Shown here: one piece after another, positions 17,498 through 25,437 of the stretch
Position numbering within the stretch: the stretch's first letter is position 1
Layout: every line of letters starts with the position of its first letter
Source of the DNA: VXYL01 sp965116345
Lineage (GTDB): Bacteria; Pseudomonadota; Gammaproteobacteria; Pseudomonadales; Azotimanducaceae
Length of the DNA stretch: 64,000 nt
Direction: 5' to 3'
Assembly: GCA_965116345.1 (NCBI GenBank)
Contig: OZ220680.1
Coordinates: forward strand, 2,666,001 to 2,730,000
Made by a program: the position numbers and the translations under genes
Notes under the pieces: model-generated
What the model saw: only the letters and a program-made list of their open reading frames with translations
What the model was told of the DNA's origin: nothing
The model's database searches: none

Positions 17498-17867
17498 GGG
17501 CCTCGCTCGACACCCATATTCTGATCGGGTGGCTCGACCAAAGCGCCCGACTGTCACCGGCACAACAGGAGGTTCTCTCCCGGGCGGACCCCGATTCCCC
17601 GCTCCTCGTGTCGGACATCACGCTGTGGGAGATAGCCACGCTGTGCAGCCTGGGGCGCATTCAACTCTCGATGCCGTTGCGGGACTGGCTGGACAAGGCC
17701 GTGGCGCCGCCGCTGGTGCGTCGACAGGGTATCTCGCCGGCCGTGGCTGCGGACATGGCCGCCCCGCCGACCGCATCATCGTGGCCACCGCCCGGGTATT
17801 GGGTGCCACGCTGCTGACGCAGGACCGCCGAATCGTCGACGCCGGACTCGCTGCAACCCTCAGTTGA
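17494..17867 (+). pseudogene. VapC-like PIN-domain toxin, frameshifted
   Basis: Starts at GTG 17494 overlapping the antitoxin stop. The first part carries PIN acidic residues: SLDTHILIGWL (Asp) and VSDITLWEIATL (Asp/Glu). After ISPAVAADMA the frame fails near 17758 and ends at 17817. The third acidic site and the C-terminus continue in another frame: ADRIIVATARVLGATLLTQD to a stop at 17867. The linker between the halves is also shorter than in intact homologues, so a small deletion caused the shift. PIN toxins are Mg-dependent ribonucleases; this one should be inactive. Confidence 0.8.
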
Positions 17868-17965
17868 CGAAGCGACCCCTCCCCGGCGGATTCTTGACTT
17901 GGCGGGGCCGTCGTATACCTTCTGCGGCGTCGAAATCAAGCCGTTCGTGGAACAGGAGGCCGTCG

Positions 17966-18325
17966 ATGTCTGAGCGACCCGCACGGGCGTGGCGCTGCTA
18001 CCTGCGCGACATGATCGAGTTCGGCGAGAAAGTCGTCGCCTACACCGAGGGCATGGACAAGAGCGCCTTCATCGGGAACGGGCTCGTCTACGACGCCACG
18101 ATCCGAAACCTCAAACTGATCGGCGAAGCCGCCGGCAGAATTCCGTCCGAGGTGCGCGAGTCCTATGACGCCATACCGTGGCGCGATATCGTGGCGATGC
18201 ACAATCGTCTGGCCGATGGCTACACCGACTTGAACGACGACACGGTCTGGCAGGTCATCGAAGACGAGGTTCCCGATCTGCTCGCCGTGCTACGGAATCT
18301 CGCGGCCAAGACGAAAGGACCGTGA
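17966..18325 (+). CDS. HepT-like protein (DUF86) with altered catalytic motif
   Basis: 119 residues from ATG 17966 with AGGAGG eight bases upstream. It reads as a HepT/DUF86 protein: AFIGNGLVYDATIRNLKLIG, then GEAAGRIP and PWRDIVAMHNRLADGY. In active HepT ribonucleases the last motif normally has R in place of the H in MHN and H in place of the D in ADGY (an R-x4-H-x-Y pattern). Both positions are changed here, so catalysis is doubtful. No MNT nucleotidyltransferase partner gene lies upstream; the neighbour is the broken VapC. This suggests a decaying toxin-antitoxin cluster. Confidence 0.78.
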   Translation: MSERPARAWRCYLRDMIEFGEKVVAYTEGMDKSAFIGNGLVYDATIRNLKLIGEAAGRIPSEVRESYDAIPWRDIVAMHNRLADGYTDLNDDTVWQVIEDEVPDLLAVLRNLAAKTKGP

Positions 18326-18528
18326 ACATGGCCAGACGACCCCGGAGAAGCGGGCGACTCGGCGCATCCGTCGATAGCGCCATGCGACCTCGCGGTTCAT
18401 CGCGGTATTACGCGAGCCCTGGCTCTCGAGTCCGGTGCCGTTCATCGGAATCATCGGAGTAGCGCCGACTCCCGCGCCATTGTTTCCTGTAAGATTCCGC
18501 GCCCCGCAATTCCTATGCCCTAGCCGCC

Positions 18529-21500
18529 ATGACCAAGCCGGTGGAAGACAGTGCCGCGTTCTCCTTCGTCGCGATGGAGCACGACATCCTCTCGCACTGG
18601 GAGGAGCACGATGTGTTCAAGCAGTCGCTGGCGTGCACGGAGGACAAGAAGCCGTACATCTTCTACGACGGCCCGCCGTTCGCCACCGGGCTGCCGCACC
18701 ACGGCCACTTGCTCGGTTCGATCCTGAAGGACATCGTGCCGCGTTACTGGACCATGAAGGGCCGTCACGTGTTGCGCCGGTTCGGTTGGGATTGCCACGG
18801 GCTGCCCATCGAGCAGGAGATCGACAAGGCGCTCGGCATGTCCGCCCAGGAGGCGGTGAGCAAGATGGGCGTCGCCGGATACAACGCCGAGTGCCGCGCC
18901 ATCGTCGAGCGCTACGTCGCCGAGTGGCGCAAGACCATCACCCGGCTCGGCCGCTGGGTCGACTTCGACGACGACTACAAGACCATGGACGTCTGGTACA
19001 TGGAGTCCGTCTGGTGGGTGGTCAAGCAGCTCTGGGACAAGGGGCTCGTCTACCAGGGCATGAAGGTGATGCCCGTGTCGACCGCGCTGGAGACGGTGCT
19101 GGCCAACTTCGAGGCCGGGCAGAACTACATCGACGTTCAGGATCCGGCGATCACCGTGCTGTTCAAGCTCGAGGACGAGGATGCGTATCTGTCGGCCTGG
19201 ACGACCACGCCGTGGACGCTGCCGTCCAACCTCGCGGTCTGCGTCGGTGCCGACATTGAGTACGTCCGCGTCACCGACGGCGACGCGGGCAGGACCTTCT
19301 ACGTGGCCGAAGCGCGACTCGCGGAATACCAGGGGCGGCATCCGTCGCTCGAGGTCGAGTTGCGGATGAAAGGCGCCGAGCTGGTGGGACGTCGCTACCA
19401 ACCCCTGTTCGACTACTTCGCGGCACAACGGGAGCACGGCGCCTTCGTCGTCGTCGCCGACGACTACGTGTCCACGGACGAAGGCACGGGTCTCGTCCAC
19501 CAGGCGCCGGCGTTCGGCGAGGACGACTACCGCATCCTCAAGGCGGCGGGCATCGAGGCGTTCGCCTGTCCGGTCACCATGGCGGGCGTGTTCACCGACG
19601 AGGTGCGGGACTTCGCCGGGCAGTTCGTCAAGGACGCGGACCGACAGATCATCCGCCACTTGAGGGATGCGGGGACGCTCTACGACCGCCAGGACATCGT
19701 GCACAGCTATCCCCACTGCTACCGCACCGATACGCCGCTCATCTACCGCGCGGTGCCGTCCTGGTTCGTCCGCGTCACCGAGTTCGTCGACGATGTCGTG
19801 GCGGCCAACGACCAGGTGCTCTGGGTGCCGGAGCACATCAAGCACGGGCGCTTCGGCAACTGGCTGAAGGGCGTCATCGACTGGGCGATTTCCCGCAACC
19901 GGGTGTGGGGCACGCCGTTGCCGATCTGGATCAACGACACCACGGGCGACGCGCGCTGCATCGGTTCGCGGGACGAACTCAAGGCGCTGACCGGGGCCGA
20001 CGTCGATGACCTGCACCGGGAGCATGTCGATGACCTCACCTTCGAAGTGGAAGGGGAGGAGGGCGTCTACCGGCGCGTGGAGGAGGTGCTCGACTGCTGG
20101 TTCGAGTCGGGCTCCATGCCCTATGCCCAGCTGCACTATCCCTTCGAGAACCGGGAGACCTTCGAACAGGGGTTCCCGGCGGAGTACATCGCCGAGGGGT
20201 TGGACCAGACCCGGGGCTGGTTCTACACGCTGATGGTGCTCGCCGGCGCGCTGTTCAAGAAGCCGGCGTTCCGCAACGTCATCGTCAACGGCATGGTGCT
20301 GGCGGCGGACGGCAAGAAGATGTCGAAGAGTCTTCGCAACTACACGCCGGGCGACGAGCTGATGGAGACCTACGGGGCGGACGCCGTGCGTCTGTATCTC
20401 ATCAACTCGGGGCTCGTCCGTGCCGAGGAACAGCGTTTCATCGACCGGGGCGTGCGCGACATGGTGCGCCGTGCGCTGCTGCCCTGGTACAACGCCTGGT
20501 CGTTTCTCGAGACCTACGCGGCCATCGACGGCTGGACGCCGGCCAAGGGCACCCATCGGGGCGACAACATCCTAGACGCGTGGATCATCTCCCGGCTGCA
20601 GACGCTGAAGGAGGACATCGACACCGAGATGAATCGCTACCGGCTCTACAACGTGGTGCCGAAGCTGTTCTCGTTCATCGCCGACCTAACCAACTGGTAC
20701 ATCCGCCTGAACCGGGCGCGGTTCTGGGGCGAAGGGGTGACCGCGGACAAGATCGCCGCGTACAGCACGTTGCACACGGCGGTGTACGAACTGTCCGTCG
20801 CGATGGCGCCCTTCGCACCGTTCCTGTCGGAACACCTCTACCGGTCGTTCGCACGACTCGCGGGCGAAGAAGCGGTGCCCCTGTCGGTCCATCTCTGCAA
20901 CTATCCGGAGCCGGAGAACTCGCTCCGCCAGCCGCTCCTGGAAGACGCGGTGTCGCGCATGCAGCAGGTCATCGAACTCGGTCGGCAGAAACGCGAGCAG
21001 ATGAAGATCAACCTGCGCACACCGCTGCGCCGTCTGACCATCATCCACCGCGACGGGGCGCTGCTTGCCGAGATCGGGACCCTCGAGGGCTACGTCAAGG
21101 CGGAGTTGAACGTCAAGGAAGTGTGTTACGAGCAGGACGAGTCGAGCTACATCGACCTCTACGCGAAGCCCAACTTCCCGGTGCTCGGCAAACGCCTAGG
21201 CCGGCGCATGAAGGGCTTTCAGGCGAAGATCGGCGCACTGGACGCCGACGCCATCGAAGCCTTCCAGGAGACCGGCCGGCTGGAGATCGACGGCGAACGC
21301 TTCGACGCCGACGACATCCACGTCTTCCGGGAGGCGAAGGACGGCACCGACACGGTCTCCAACCGCCACGTTTCCATCGAGCTCGACTGTGCCCTCGACG
21401 ACGACCTCGTGCGCGAAGGGTGGGCGAGGGAGGTGGTCAACCGCATCCAGCGTGTCCGCAAGGAACGGGGCTTCCAAGTGAGCGACCGCATCCGCGTGGT

Positions 21501-21675
21501 GTATGCGGGTGCGGACGAGGTTGCCGAGGCCATCGTGCGCCACCGGGACTACGTGGCGGGAGAGACTCTCGCGCTGGCGTTGGAGTCCGGCGAACCCGAG
21601 GGCACCGTCCACCGGGTCGCGATCGACGGGAAACCGCTTGCATTTTCCGCTAGTGTGACCACTTCGGGCGGCTGA
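18529..21675 (+). CDS. ileS: Isoleucyl-tRNA synthetase, eukaryote-like (IleS2) type
   Basis: 1048 residues, ATG 18529. It charges tRNA-Ile with isoleucine. The HIGH signature is in GPPFATGLPHHGHLLG (about 45-60) and the KMSKS loop in DGKKMSKSLRNY. The editing domain is in the middle (TTPWTLPSNLAVCV) and an anticodon-binding domain follows at the C-terminus. The GLPHHGH form and the FGWDCHGLPIE motif are those of the eukaryotic/IleS2 class rather than the usual bacterial IHIGH form. That class is known for low sensitivity to mupirocin. It stands alone with about 200 bases of upstream spacer, which contain TGTAAGATT (about 18489) as a possible -10 region. Confidence 0.96.
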   Translation: MTKPVEDSAAFSFVAMEHDILSHWEEHDVFKQSLACTEDKKPYIFYDGPPFATGLPHHGHLLGSILKDIVPRYWTMKGRHVLRRFGWDCHGLPIEQEIDKALGMSAQEAVSKMGVAGYNAECRAIVERYVAEWRKTITRLGRWVDFDDDYKTMDVWYMESVWWVVKQLWDKGLVYQGMKVMPVSTALETVLANFEAGQNYIDVQDPAITVLFKLEDEDAYLSAWTTTPWTLPSNLAVCVGADIEYVRVTDGDAGRTFYVAEARLAEYQGRHPSLEVELRMKGAELVGRRYQPLFDYFAAQREHGAFVVVADDYVSTDEGTGLVHQAPAFGEDDYRILKAAGIEAFACPVTMAGVFTDEVRDFAGQFVKDADRQIIRHLRDAGTLYDRQDIVHSYPHCYRTDTPLIYRAVPSWFVRVTEFVDDVVAANDQVLWVPEHIKHGRFGNWLKGVIDWAISRNRVWGTPLPIWINDTTGDARCIGSRDELKALTGADVDDLHREHVDDLTFEVEGEEGVYRRVEEVLDCWFESGSMPYAQLHYPFENRETFEQGFPAEYIAEGLDQTRGWFYTLMVLAGALFKKPAFRNVIVNGMVLAADGKKMSKSLRNYTPGDELMETYGADAVRLYLINSGLVRAEEQRFIDRGVRDMVRRALLPWYNAWSFLETYAAIDGWTPAKGTHRGDNILDAWIISRLQTLKEDIDTEMNRYRLYNVVPKLFSFIADLTNWYIRLNRARFWGEGVTADKIAAYSTLHTAVYELSVAMAPFAPFLSEHLYRSFARLAGEEAVPLSVHLCNYPEPENSLRQPLLEDAVSRMQQVIELGRQKREQMKINLRTPLRRLTIIHRDGALLAEIGTLEGYVKAELNVKEVCYEQDESSYIDLYAKPNFPVLGKRLGRRMKGFQAKIGALDADAIEAFQETGRLEIDGERFDADDIHVFREAKDGTDTVSNRHVSIELDCALDDDLVREGWAREVVNRIQRVRKERGFQVSDRIRVVYAGADEVAEAIVRHRDYVAGETLALALESGEPEGTVHRVAIDGKPLAFSASVTTSGG

Positions 21676-21744
21676 AACGCAGGCTCCGAATGCCCGCTTG
21701 CCGCCGCATACGTGATCCGCTACGCGTGACGAAGGAGATAGGTC

Positions 21745-21978
21745 ATGGGTGACTCCACGACGCGAACCATCCAAGGGCTCGGCTGGCTCCTGGTAATCGC
21801 GGCCGCACTGGTCCTGGTGGGCGTAATCGGCTACGCGATGTTCTTCTCCGGGGAGTCTTCGTGGGTGACTTGGGTCGTCGGCGTGCTCTACCTGGGATTC
21901 GGCGTACTGCTTTTGGCCGTGCTGCGCCAACGCCTCATCGAACGCAAGACGGACAAGTACGAGGACGTCGAGATCTAG
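21745..21978 (+). CDS. Small two-helix membrane protein, unknown function
   Basis: 77 residues with a strong ribosome-binding site (GAAGGAGATA) before ATG 21745. Two hydrophobic segments lie at about 10-34 and 40-62, with a short charged C-terminus (RLIERKTDKYEDVEI). No family is recognised. The stop TAG sits in a CTAG where the 118-bp structured repeat begins. Confidence 0.7.
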   Translation: MGDSTTRTIQGLGWLLVIAAALVLVGVIGYAMFFSGESSWVTWVVGVLYLGFGVLLLAVLRQRLIERKTDKYEDVEI

Positions 21979-22093
21979 GAAAGGTCTAATTTACACCTTC
22001 CCTAGCGCGGCACAGGGATGTGCCGCCAAATTCAAAGACGCAAGGAGTTGAATTTGCACGCAAAAAAAGACCACGCTCTTGTTTTTGCGTTTC
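21975..22093 (+). repeat. Structured intergenic repeat, copy 1 (about 118 bp)
   Basis: Same sequence, inverted, as 58679-58795. It contains three hairpins in order: a 23-base imperfect palindrome GAAAGGTCT...ACCTTCC flanked by CTAG on both sides (21975, 22002); GCGGCACAGGGATGTGCCGC; and ACGCAAAAA...TTTTTGCGT at the far end. The last could act as a terminator in both directions. It lies between two co-directional small genes. Origin could be a non-autonomous element with CTAG (YTAR) target preference. Confidence 0.8.
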
Positions 22094-22146
22094 TGATCGA
22101 GCTAGGGATGGCTTGAGCAGAGCATTCCTAGAGGAAGGAGCAGAAG

Positions 22147-22467
22147 ATGATCGTTGTTACATCCGAAACCGTGCCCGGCAAGCGCATCGTCAAGACAGTG
22201 GGTCTCGTGCGCGGCAACACCGTGCGCGTCCGCCACATCGGCAAGGACATCCTGGCCGGCCTACGAAACATCGTCGGTGGTGAGGTGCACGAGTACGCCA
22301 AGCTCCTGGCCGAGAGCCGTGAGCAGGCGCTCGACCGCATGACCACCGAGGCCGCGGGGCTGGGGGCCAACGCTGTCGTGGCGACGCGGTTCACCACGTC
22401 GGTGATGATGGGCGGTGCCGCCGAAATGCTGGCGATCGGCACCGGTGTGATCGTCGAGGACGAATGA
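22147..22467 (+). CDS. YbjQ/UPF0145 family protein
   Basis: 106 residues, ATG 22147 with AGGAAGGAG 9-15 bases upstream. The start IVVTSETVPGKRIVKTVGLV, the middle RNIVGGEVHEYAKLLAESRE and the end GANAVVATRFTTSVM are the conserved parts of the YbjQ family. These small proteins assemble into pentamers, and metal binding has been suggested; the cellular role is unknown. It is single-gene, bounded by the structured repeat and the convergent dapD. Confidence 0.9.
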   Translation: MIVVTSETVPGKRIVKTVGLVRGNTVRVRHIGKDILAGLRNIVGGEVHEYAKLLAESREQALDRMTTEAAGLGANAVVATRFTTSVMMGGAAEMLAIGTGVIVEDE

Positions 22468-22541
22468 AAAGGCGGCCGGTGGCCGACGGATAACCGTCCG
22501 CCACCGACGAACATCTTTCCAGCGGGCCCGCGGGTCGTCCG

Positions 22542-23378
22542 TCAGTCCCTCAGCAATTCGTTGATCGAGGTCTTTGAACGCGTCCGTTCGTCCACGCGCT
22601 TGATGATCACGGCGCAGTAGAGATTCGGCCGAGGGCGGTCGGCGGTGGTGTCGGGGCTTGGCAGAGAGCCTGCGACCACCACCGAGTAGGCCGGGACGCG
22701 ACCGGTGATCACCTCGCCGGTGGTGCGGTCGACGATCTTGGTCGATGCGCCGATGAACACGCCCATGCCGAGCACCGCGCCCTCTTCGACGATCACGCCT
22801 TCCACCACTTCGGATCGGGCACCGATGAAACAGTTGTCCTCGACGATCACCGGTTCGGCCTGCAGCGGCTCCAACACGCCGCCGATCCCGGCACCTCCGG
22901 AGACGTGGCAGTTGCTGCCGATCTGGGCACAGGATCCGACGGTCGCCCAGGTGTCGATCATGGTGCCGCTGTCGACGTACGCGCCGACGTTGACGAAACT
23001 CGGCATGAGCACCACGGACGGGGCGATGTAGGCCGAGTGGCGGACGATGGCGGACGGCACCGCGCGGAAGCCCGCGGCGCGGAACCGGGCTTCGTCCCAA
23101 CCGGCGAACTTCGACGGCACCTTGTCCCACCACGGTGCGCCGTCGGGGCCACCGTCCACGGTCTCCATGTCGTTCAGCAGGAAGCCGAGCAGCACGGCTT
23201 TTTTCAGCCACTGATTGACGATCCATTCGTCACCCACCTTCTCGGCGACCCGGGCGCGACCGGAGTCGAGCGCATCCAAGGCCTCGGCGACGGCGTCGCG
23301 GACCGGACCACGGGTGTCGAAGCCGATCGCGTCGCGCTGTTCCCAGGCTTGCTCGATGGTGTCTCGGATGTCGCTCAT
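22542..23378 (-). CDS. dapD: 2,3,4,5-tetrahydropyridine-2,6-dicarboxylate N-succinyltransferase
   Basis: 278 residues. DapD succinylates tetrahydrodipicolinate in the diaminopimelate/lysine pathway, using succinyl-CoA. The C-terminal left-handed beta helix is clear in the hexapeptide-like repeats (FVNVGAYVDSGTMIDTWATV, then GSCAQIGSNCHVSGGAGIGG, GVLEPLQAEPVIVEDNCFIG). The N-terminal helical domain is present, and length fits the family. It starts one base after the stop of the upstream oxidoreductase gene, so the two are co-translated, an unusual partner for dapD. Confidence 0.95.
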   Translation of the reverse strand: MSDIRDTIEQAWEQRDAIGFDTRGPVRDAVAEALDALDSGRARVAEKVGDEWIVNQWLKKAVLLGFLLNDMETVDGGPDGAPWWDKVPSKFAGWDEARFRAAGFRAVPSAIVRHSAYIAPSVVLMPSFVNVGAYVDSGTMIDTWATVGSCAQIGSNCHVSGGAGIGGVLEPLQAEPVIVEDNCFIGARSEVVEGVIVEEGAVLGMGVFIGASTKIVDRTTGEVITGRVPAYSVVVAGSLPSPDTTADRPRPNLYCAVIIKRVDERTRSKTSINELLRD

Positions 23379-23379
23379 T

Positions 23380-24375
23380 TCACGTTCCTCGGACCTTCAT
23401 GCCGGCGGCACGGTACGCGGCATCGATCAGTCGCATCTGCCTGACGGCGTCGCCGGCGTGGGTGGGCAGCGTCTCGCCGGTGCGCAGCGCATGGACAAAG
23501 GCATCGAGTTGGTAGTCGTAGGTGGTGCGCTTGTCCAGGGTCTCGGAGGATGTCTCGCCGCCGGCCTCGAGCTTGATCTCGTGGCCGATGTGGGGCACCA
23601 GCGGGTTCACGACGGTCAACGTGCCCTCGGTACCCTCGGCGATGAGTTCGGCCCGGAACGTGTCGCCCTTCATCATCGAACCGGACGTGGTACCGGTCGC
23701 CCCGCCGGGGAATTCGAGCTCGGTCACTAGGCGAAGGTCCACGTCCGGCGGTCCTTCCACGGCCTTGGCGGAGACGACCTCCGGCTCCTCGCCGGTGAAG
23801 TGGCGGACCCACGACATCGGGTAGCAGCCCATGTCCATGGTCGCGCCGCCGCCGGTCTCGTAGATCATGCGGATGTCGCCCGCGGGCATTTCGCGCCCGC
23901 CCAGGCCGACGTGGAAGAACCCGGAGAGTCGTACAAGATCGCCGATCTGCCCGCTGCGATAGATCTCCAGGGCGCGCAGGAAGACCGGGTGGTAGCGGTA
24001 GTGGAACGCCTCGATCAACAGCAGGCCCGCCCGGTCCGCCGCCTCGGCCATGTCGACGGCCTCGGCTTCGTTCAACGCGAACGACTTCTCGCACAGCACG
24101 GGTTTGCCGGCGGCGAGTGCCTTCAGGGTCCACTCGCGGTGATGGCTGATGGGCAGGGGGTTGTAGACGACGTTGACGTCGGGATGGTCGATCACCGCCT
24201 GGTAGTCGTCGACGACGTGTTCGACGTGGCCGCGCTCGGCCATCGCCTCGGCGCGGGACCGGTCGCGGGCGGCGATGGCGACCACGGACACGTCGTCGTT
24301 GCGGCTCGCGGGCGCGAGCAGGGCCTGGGGCGCGATGTTCGCCGCCCCGAGCGTTCCGAAACGGACTTCGGTCAT
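23380..24375 (-). CDS. Gfo/Idh/MocA-family NAD(P)-dependent oxidoreductase
   Basis: 331 residues, ATG 24375 with GGAGG upstream (the open frame extends 39 codons further but without conserved sequence). The N-terminal Rossmann fold begins VRFGTLGAANIAPQALL. The conserved CEKSFALNEAEA motif carries the EKP-like lysine (here EKS), and a catalytic-region EAFHYRYHP follows. The family oxidises or reduces sugars and related alcohols with NAD(P). Substrate cannot be told. It is the first gene of a pair with dapD. The lpxL-like gene is divergent, with an 86-base shared promoter region. Confidence 0.9.
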   Translation of the reverse strand: MTEVRFGTLGAANIAPQALLAPASRNDDVSVVAIAARDRSRAEAMAERGHVEHVVDDYQAVIDHPDVNVVYNPLPISHHREWTLKALAAGKPVLCEKSFALNEAEAVDMAEAADRAGLLLIEAFHYRYHPVFLRALEIYRSGQIGDLVRLSGFFHVGLGGREMPAGDIRMIYETGGGATMDMGCYPMSWVRHFTGEEPEVVSAKAVEGPPDVDLRLVTELEFPGGATGTTSGSMMKGDTFRAELIAEGTEGTLTVVNPLVPHIGHEIKLEAGGETSSETLDKRTTYDYQLDAFVHALRTGETLPTHAGDAVRQMRLIDAAYRAAGMKVRGT

Positions 24376-24461
24376 TGGTTCCTCCAAGAGATGGCCGCCG
24401 CGGCGGACAGTGAACTTCCGGCGGCGGCTTCGTTGTCTATGGTAGCGGTTGAGGCGGGACC

Positions 24462-25310
24462 ATGCTAAGAACCCCACGGGGCGCGCCCGCACGGGTAGGA
24501 GGGAGGTTGCTCGACGCGATCCTGAAAACCGCCAGTCGTTGGCCGTTGGGTCGACTGCACGGCATCGCCCGTTTCGCCCAGCCGTTGGTGCGCGCGTTGT
24601 ATCGGCGGCGCGTGGTGGAGGACAACATCCGCTACGCGTTTCCGAACGGCGATGCCGGCAAGCTGGTACGGGGGTTCTATGCCGGCGCTTCCCAGGCGGC
24701 GGTGGAGGTCGTACGCCTACTTGCGTTGGACGAGGCGGAACTGGGTGAACGCGTGACGTTCGAGGGTGCCCAAGCGCTCGACGAGGGCAACGCGGTGCTG
24801 CTCATGGCGCACCACGGCAACCTGATCTGGTCGATCTGCGCGCTCTCGAGCGTGATCGCCGCGCCGGTTTTCGCCGTCTACAAGCCACCCCACGTGGAAG
24901 CCATGGACAACCTGTTCCTGCGCTTAGCCGACCGCTTCGGCCTCACCCTGGTTCCCGCCAACGAAATCCGCCAACAGGTGCTGAAACGGCGCCAAAAGCG
25001 TCCAGTGTGGACCCTGGTTGCGGATCAGCGCCCCGGCGGGCGGGATCGCCACACGGTGCCGTTCTGCGGCCGCGACACGGCGTTCTTCAGGGGCCCGGAG
25101 CGGTTGGCCCGCGCCTTGAAGTGGCCGGTCTTCTACCTGTCGTGCCAGCGCACCGCTCCCGGCCGCTACCATTGCCGGATAGAAAAGCTCGCCGATCCGC
25201 CCCACGCCCGCGGGACCGTGGTGGAAGCCTATGTGGCGAAGCTCCAGGAGGACGTCGACCAGGCACCGGCGGACTGGCTCTGGTCCCACCGTCGTTGGCG
25301 CGCGCCCTGA
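24462..25310 (+). CDS. LpxL/HtrB-family acyltransferase with altered active site
   Basis: 282 residues. The family transfers acyl chains, typically to lipid A precursors, at the inner membrane. NIRYAFP, the LMAHHGNLIW region, DQRPGGRD followed by VPFCGRDTAFFRGPERLA, and a C-terminal DWLWSHRRWR are all in the expected order. The catalytic motif is normally H-x4-E/D (HFGNWE-like). Here it reads HHGNLI, with Ile in the acidic position, so activity is uncertain. The N-terminus lacks an obvious long membrane helix. It is shorter than E. coli LpxL (about 306). The start could be slightly upstream. Confidence 0.82.
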   Translation: MLRTPRGAPARVGGRLLDAILKTASRWPLGRLHGIARFAQPLVRALYRRRVVEDNIRYAFPNGDAGKLVRGFYAGASQAAVEVVRLLALDEAELGERVTFEGAQALDEGNAVLLMAHHGNLIWSICALSSVIAAPVFAVYKPPHVEAMDNLFLRLADRFGLTLVPANEIRQQVLKRRQKRPVWTLVADQRPGGRDRHTVPFCGRDTAFFRGPERLARALKWPVFYLSCQRTAPGRYHCRIEKLADPPHARGTVVEAYVAKLQEDVDQAPADWLWSHRRWRAP

Positions 25311-25378
25311 CGGGCGCGTTTCGAGAAGGCTCCGCCTTCTCGGCGGCCCCGTAGGGGCGACGCTTGTCGTCGCCCTTC
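25299..25378. repeat. REP-like hairpins after the acyltransferase gene
   Basis: CGCGCC-CTGA-GGGCGCG type hairpin at 25299, GAGAAGGCTCCGCCTTCTC at about 25322, then GTAGGGGCGACG (25351) with CGTCGCCC (25368) as inverse. The last belongs to a motif seen also at 35482, 45320 and, inverted, 62010. Likely a transcription end plus a dispersed repeat. Confidence 0.6.
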
Positions 25379-25409
25379 TTCGCGCGGGGGTTTTTTTCGT
25401 GTTCTGCCG

Positions 25410-25437
25410 GTAGGGCGGGGACAAGCCCCGCCCCTAC
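25410..25437. terminator. Bidirectional terminator-like hairpin between convergent genes
   Basis: GTAGGGCGGGG-ACAA-GCCCCGCCCCTAC is a near-perfect stem with a one-base bulge. It overlaps the stop codon of the enoyl-CoA hydratase gene on the minus strand. A T-run (25390-25397) lies on the acyltransferase side. Confidence 0.6.

Noticed and set aside
18328..18462. Short Arg/Ser-rich frame after the HepT-like gene
   Set aside because: Only 44 residues, low complexity, and no ribosome-binding site of its own.
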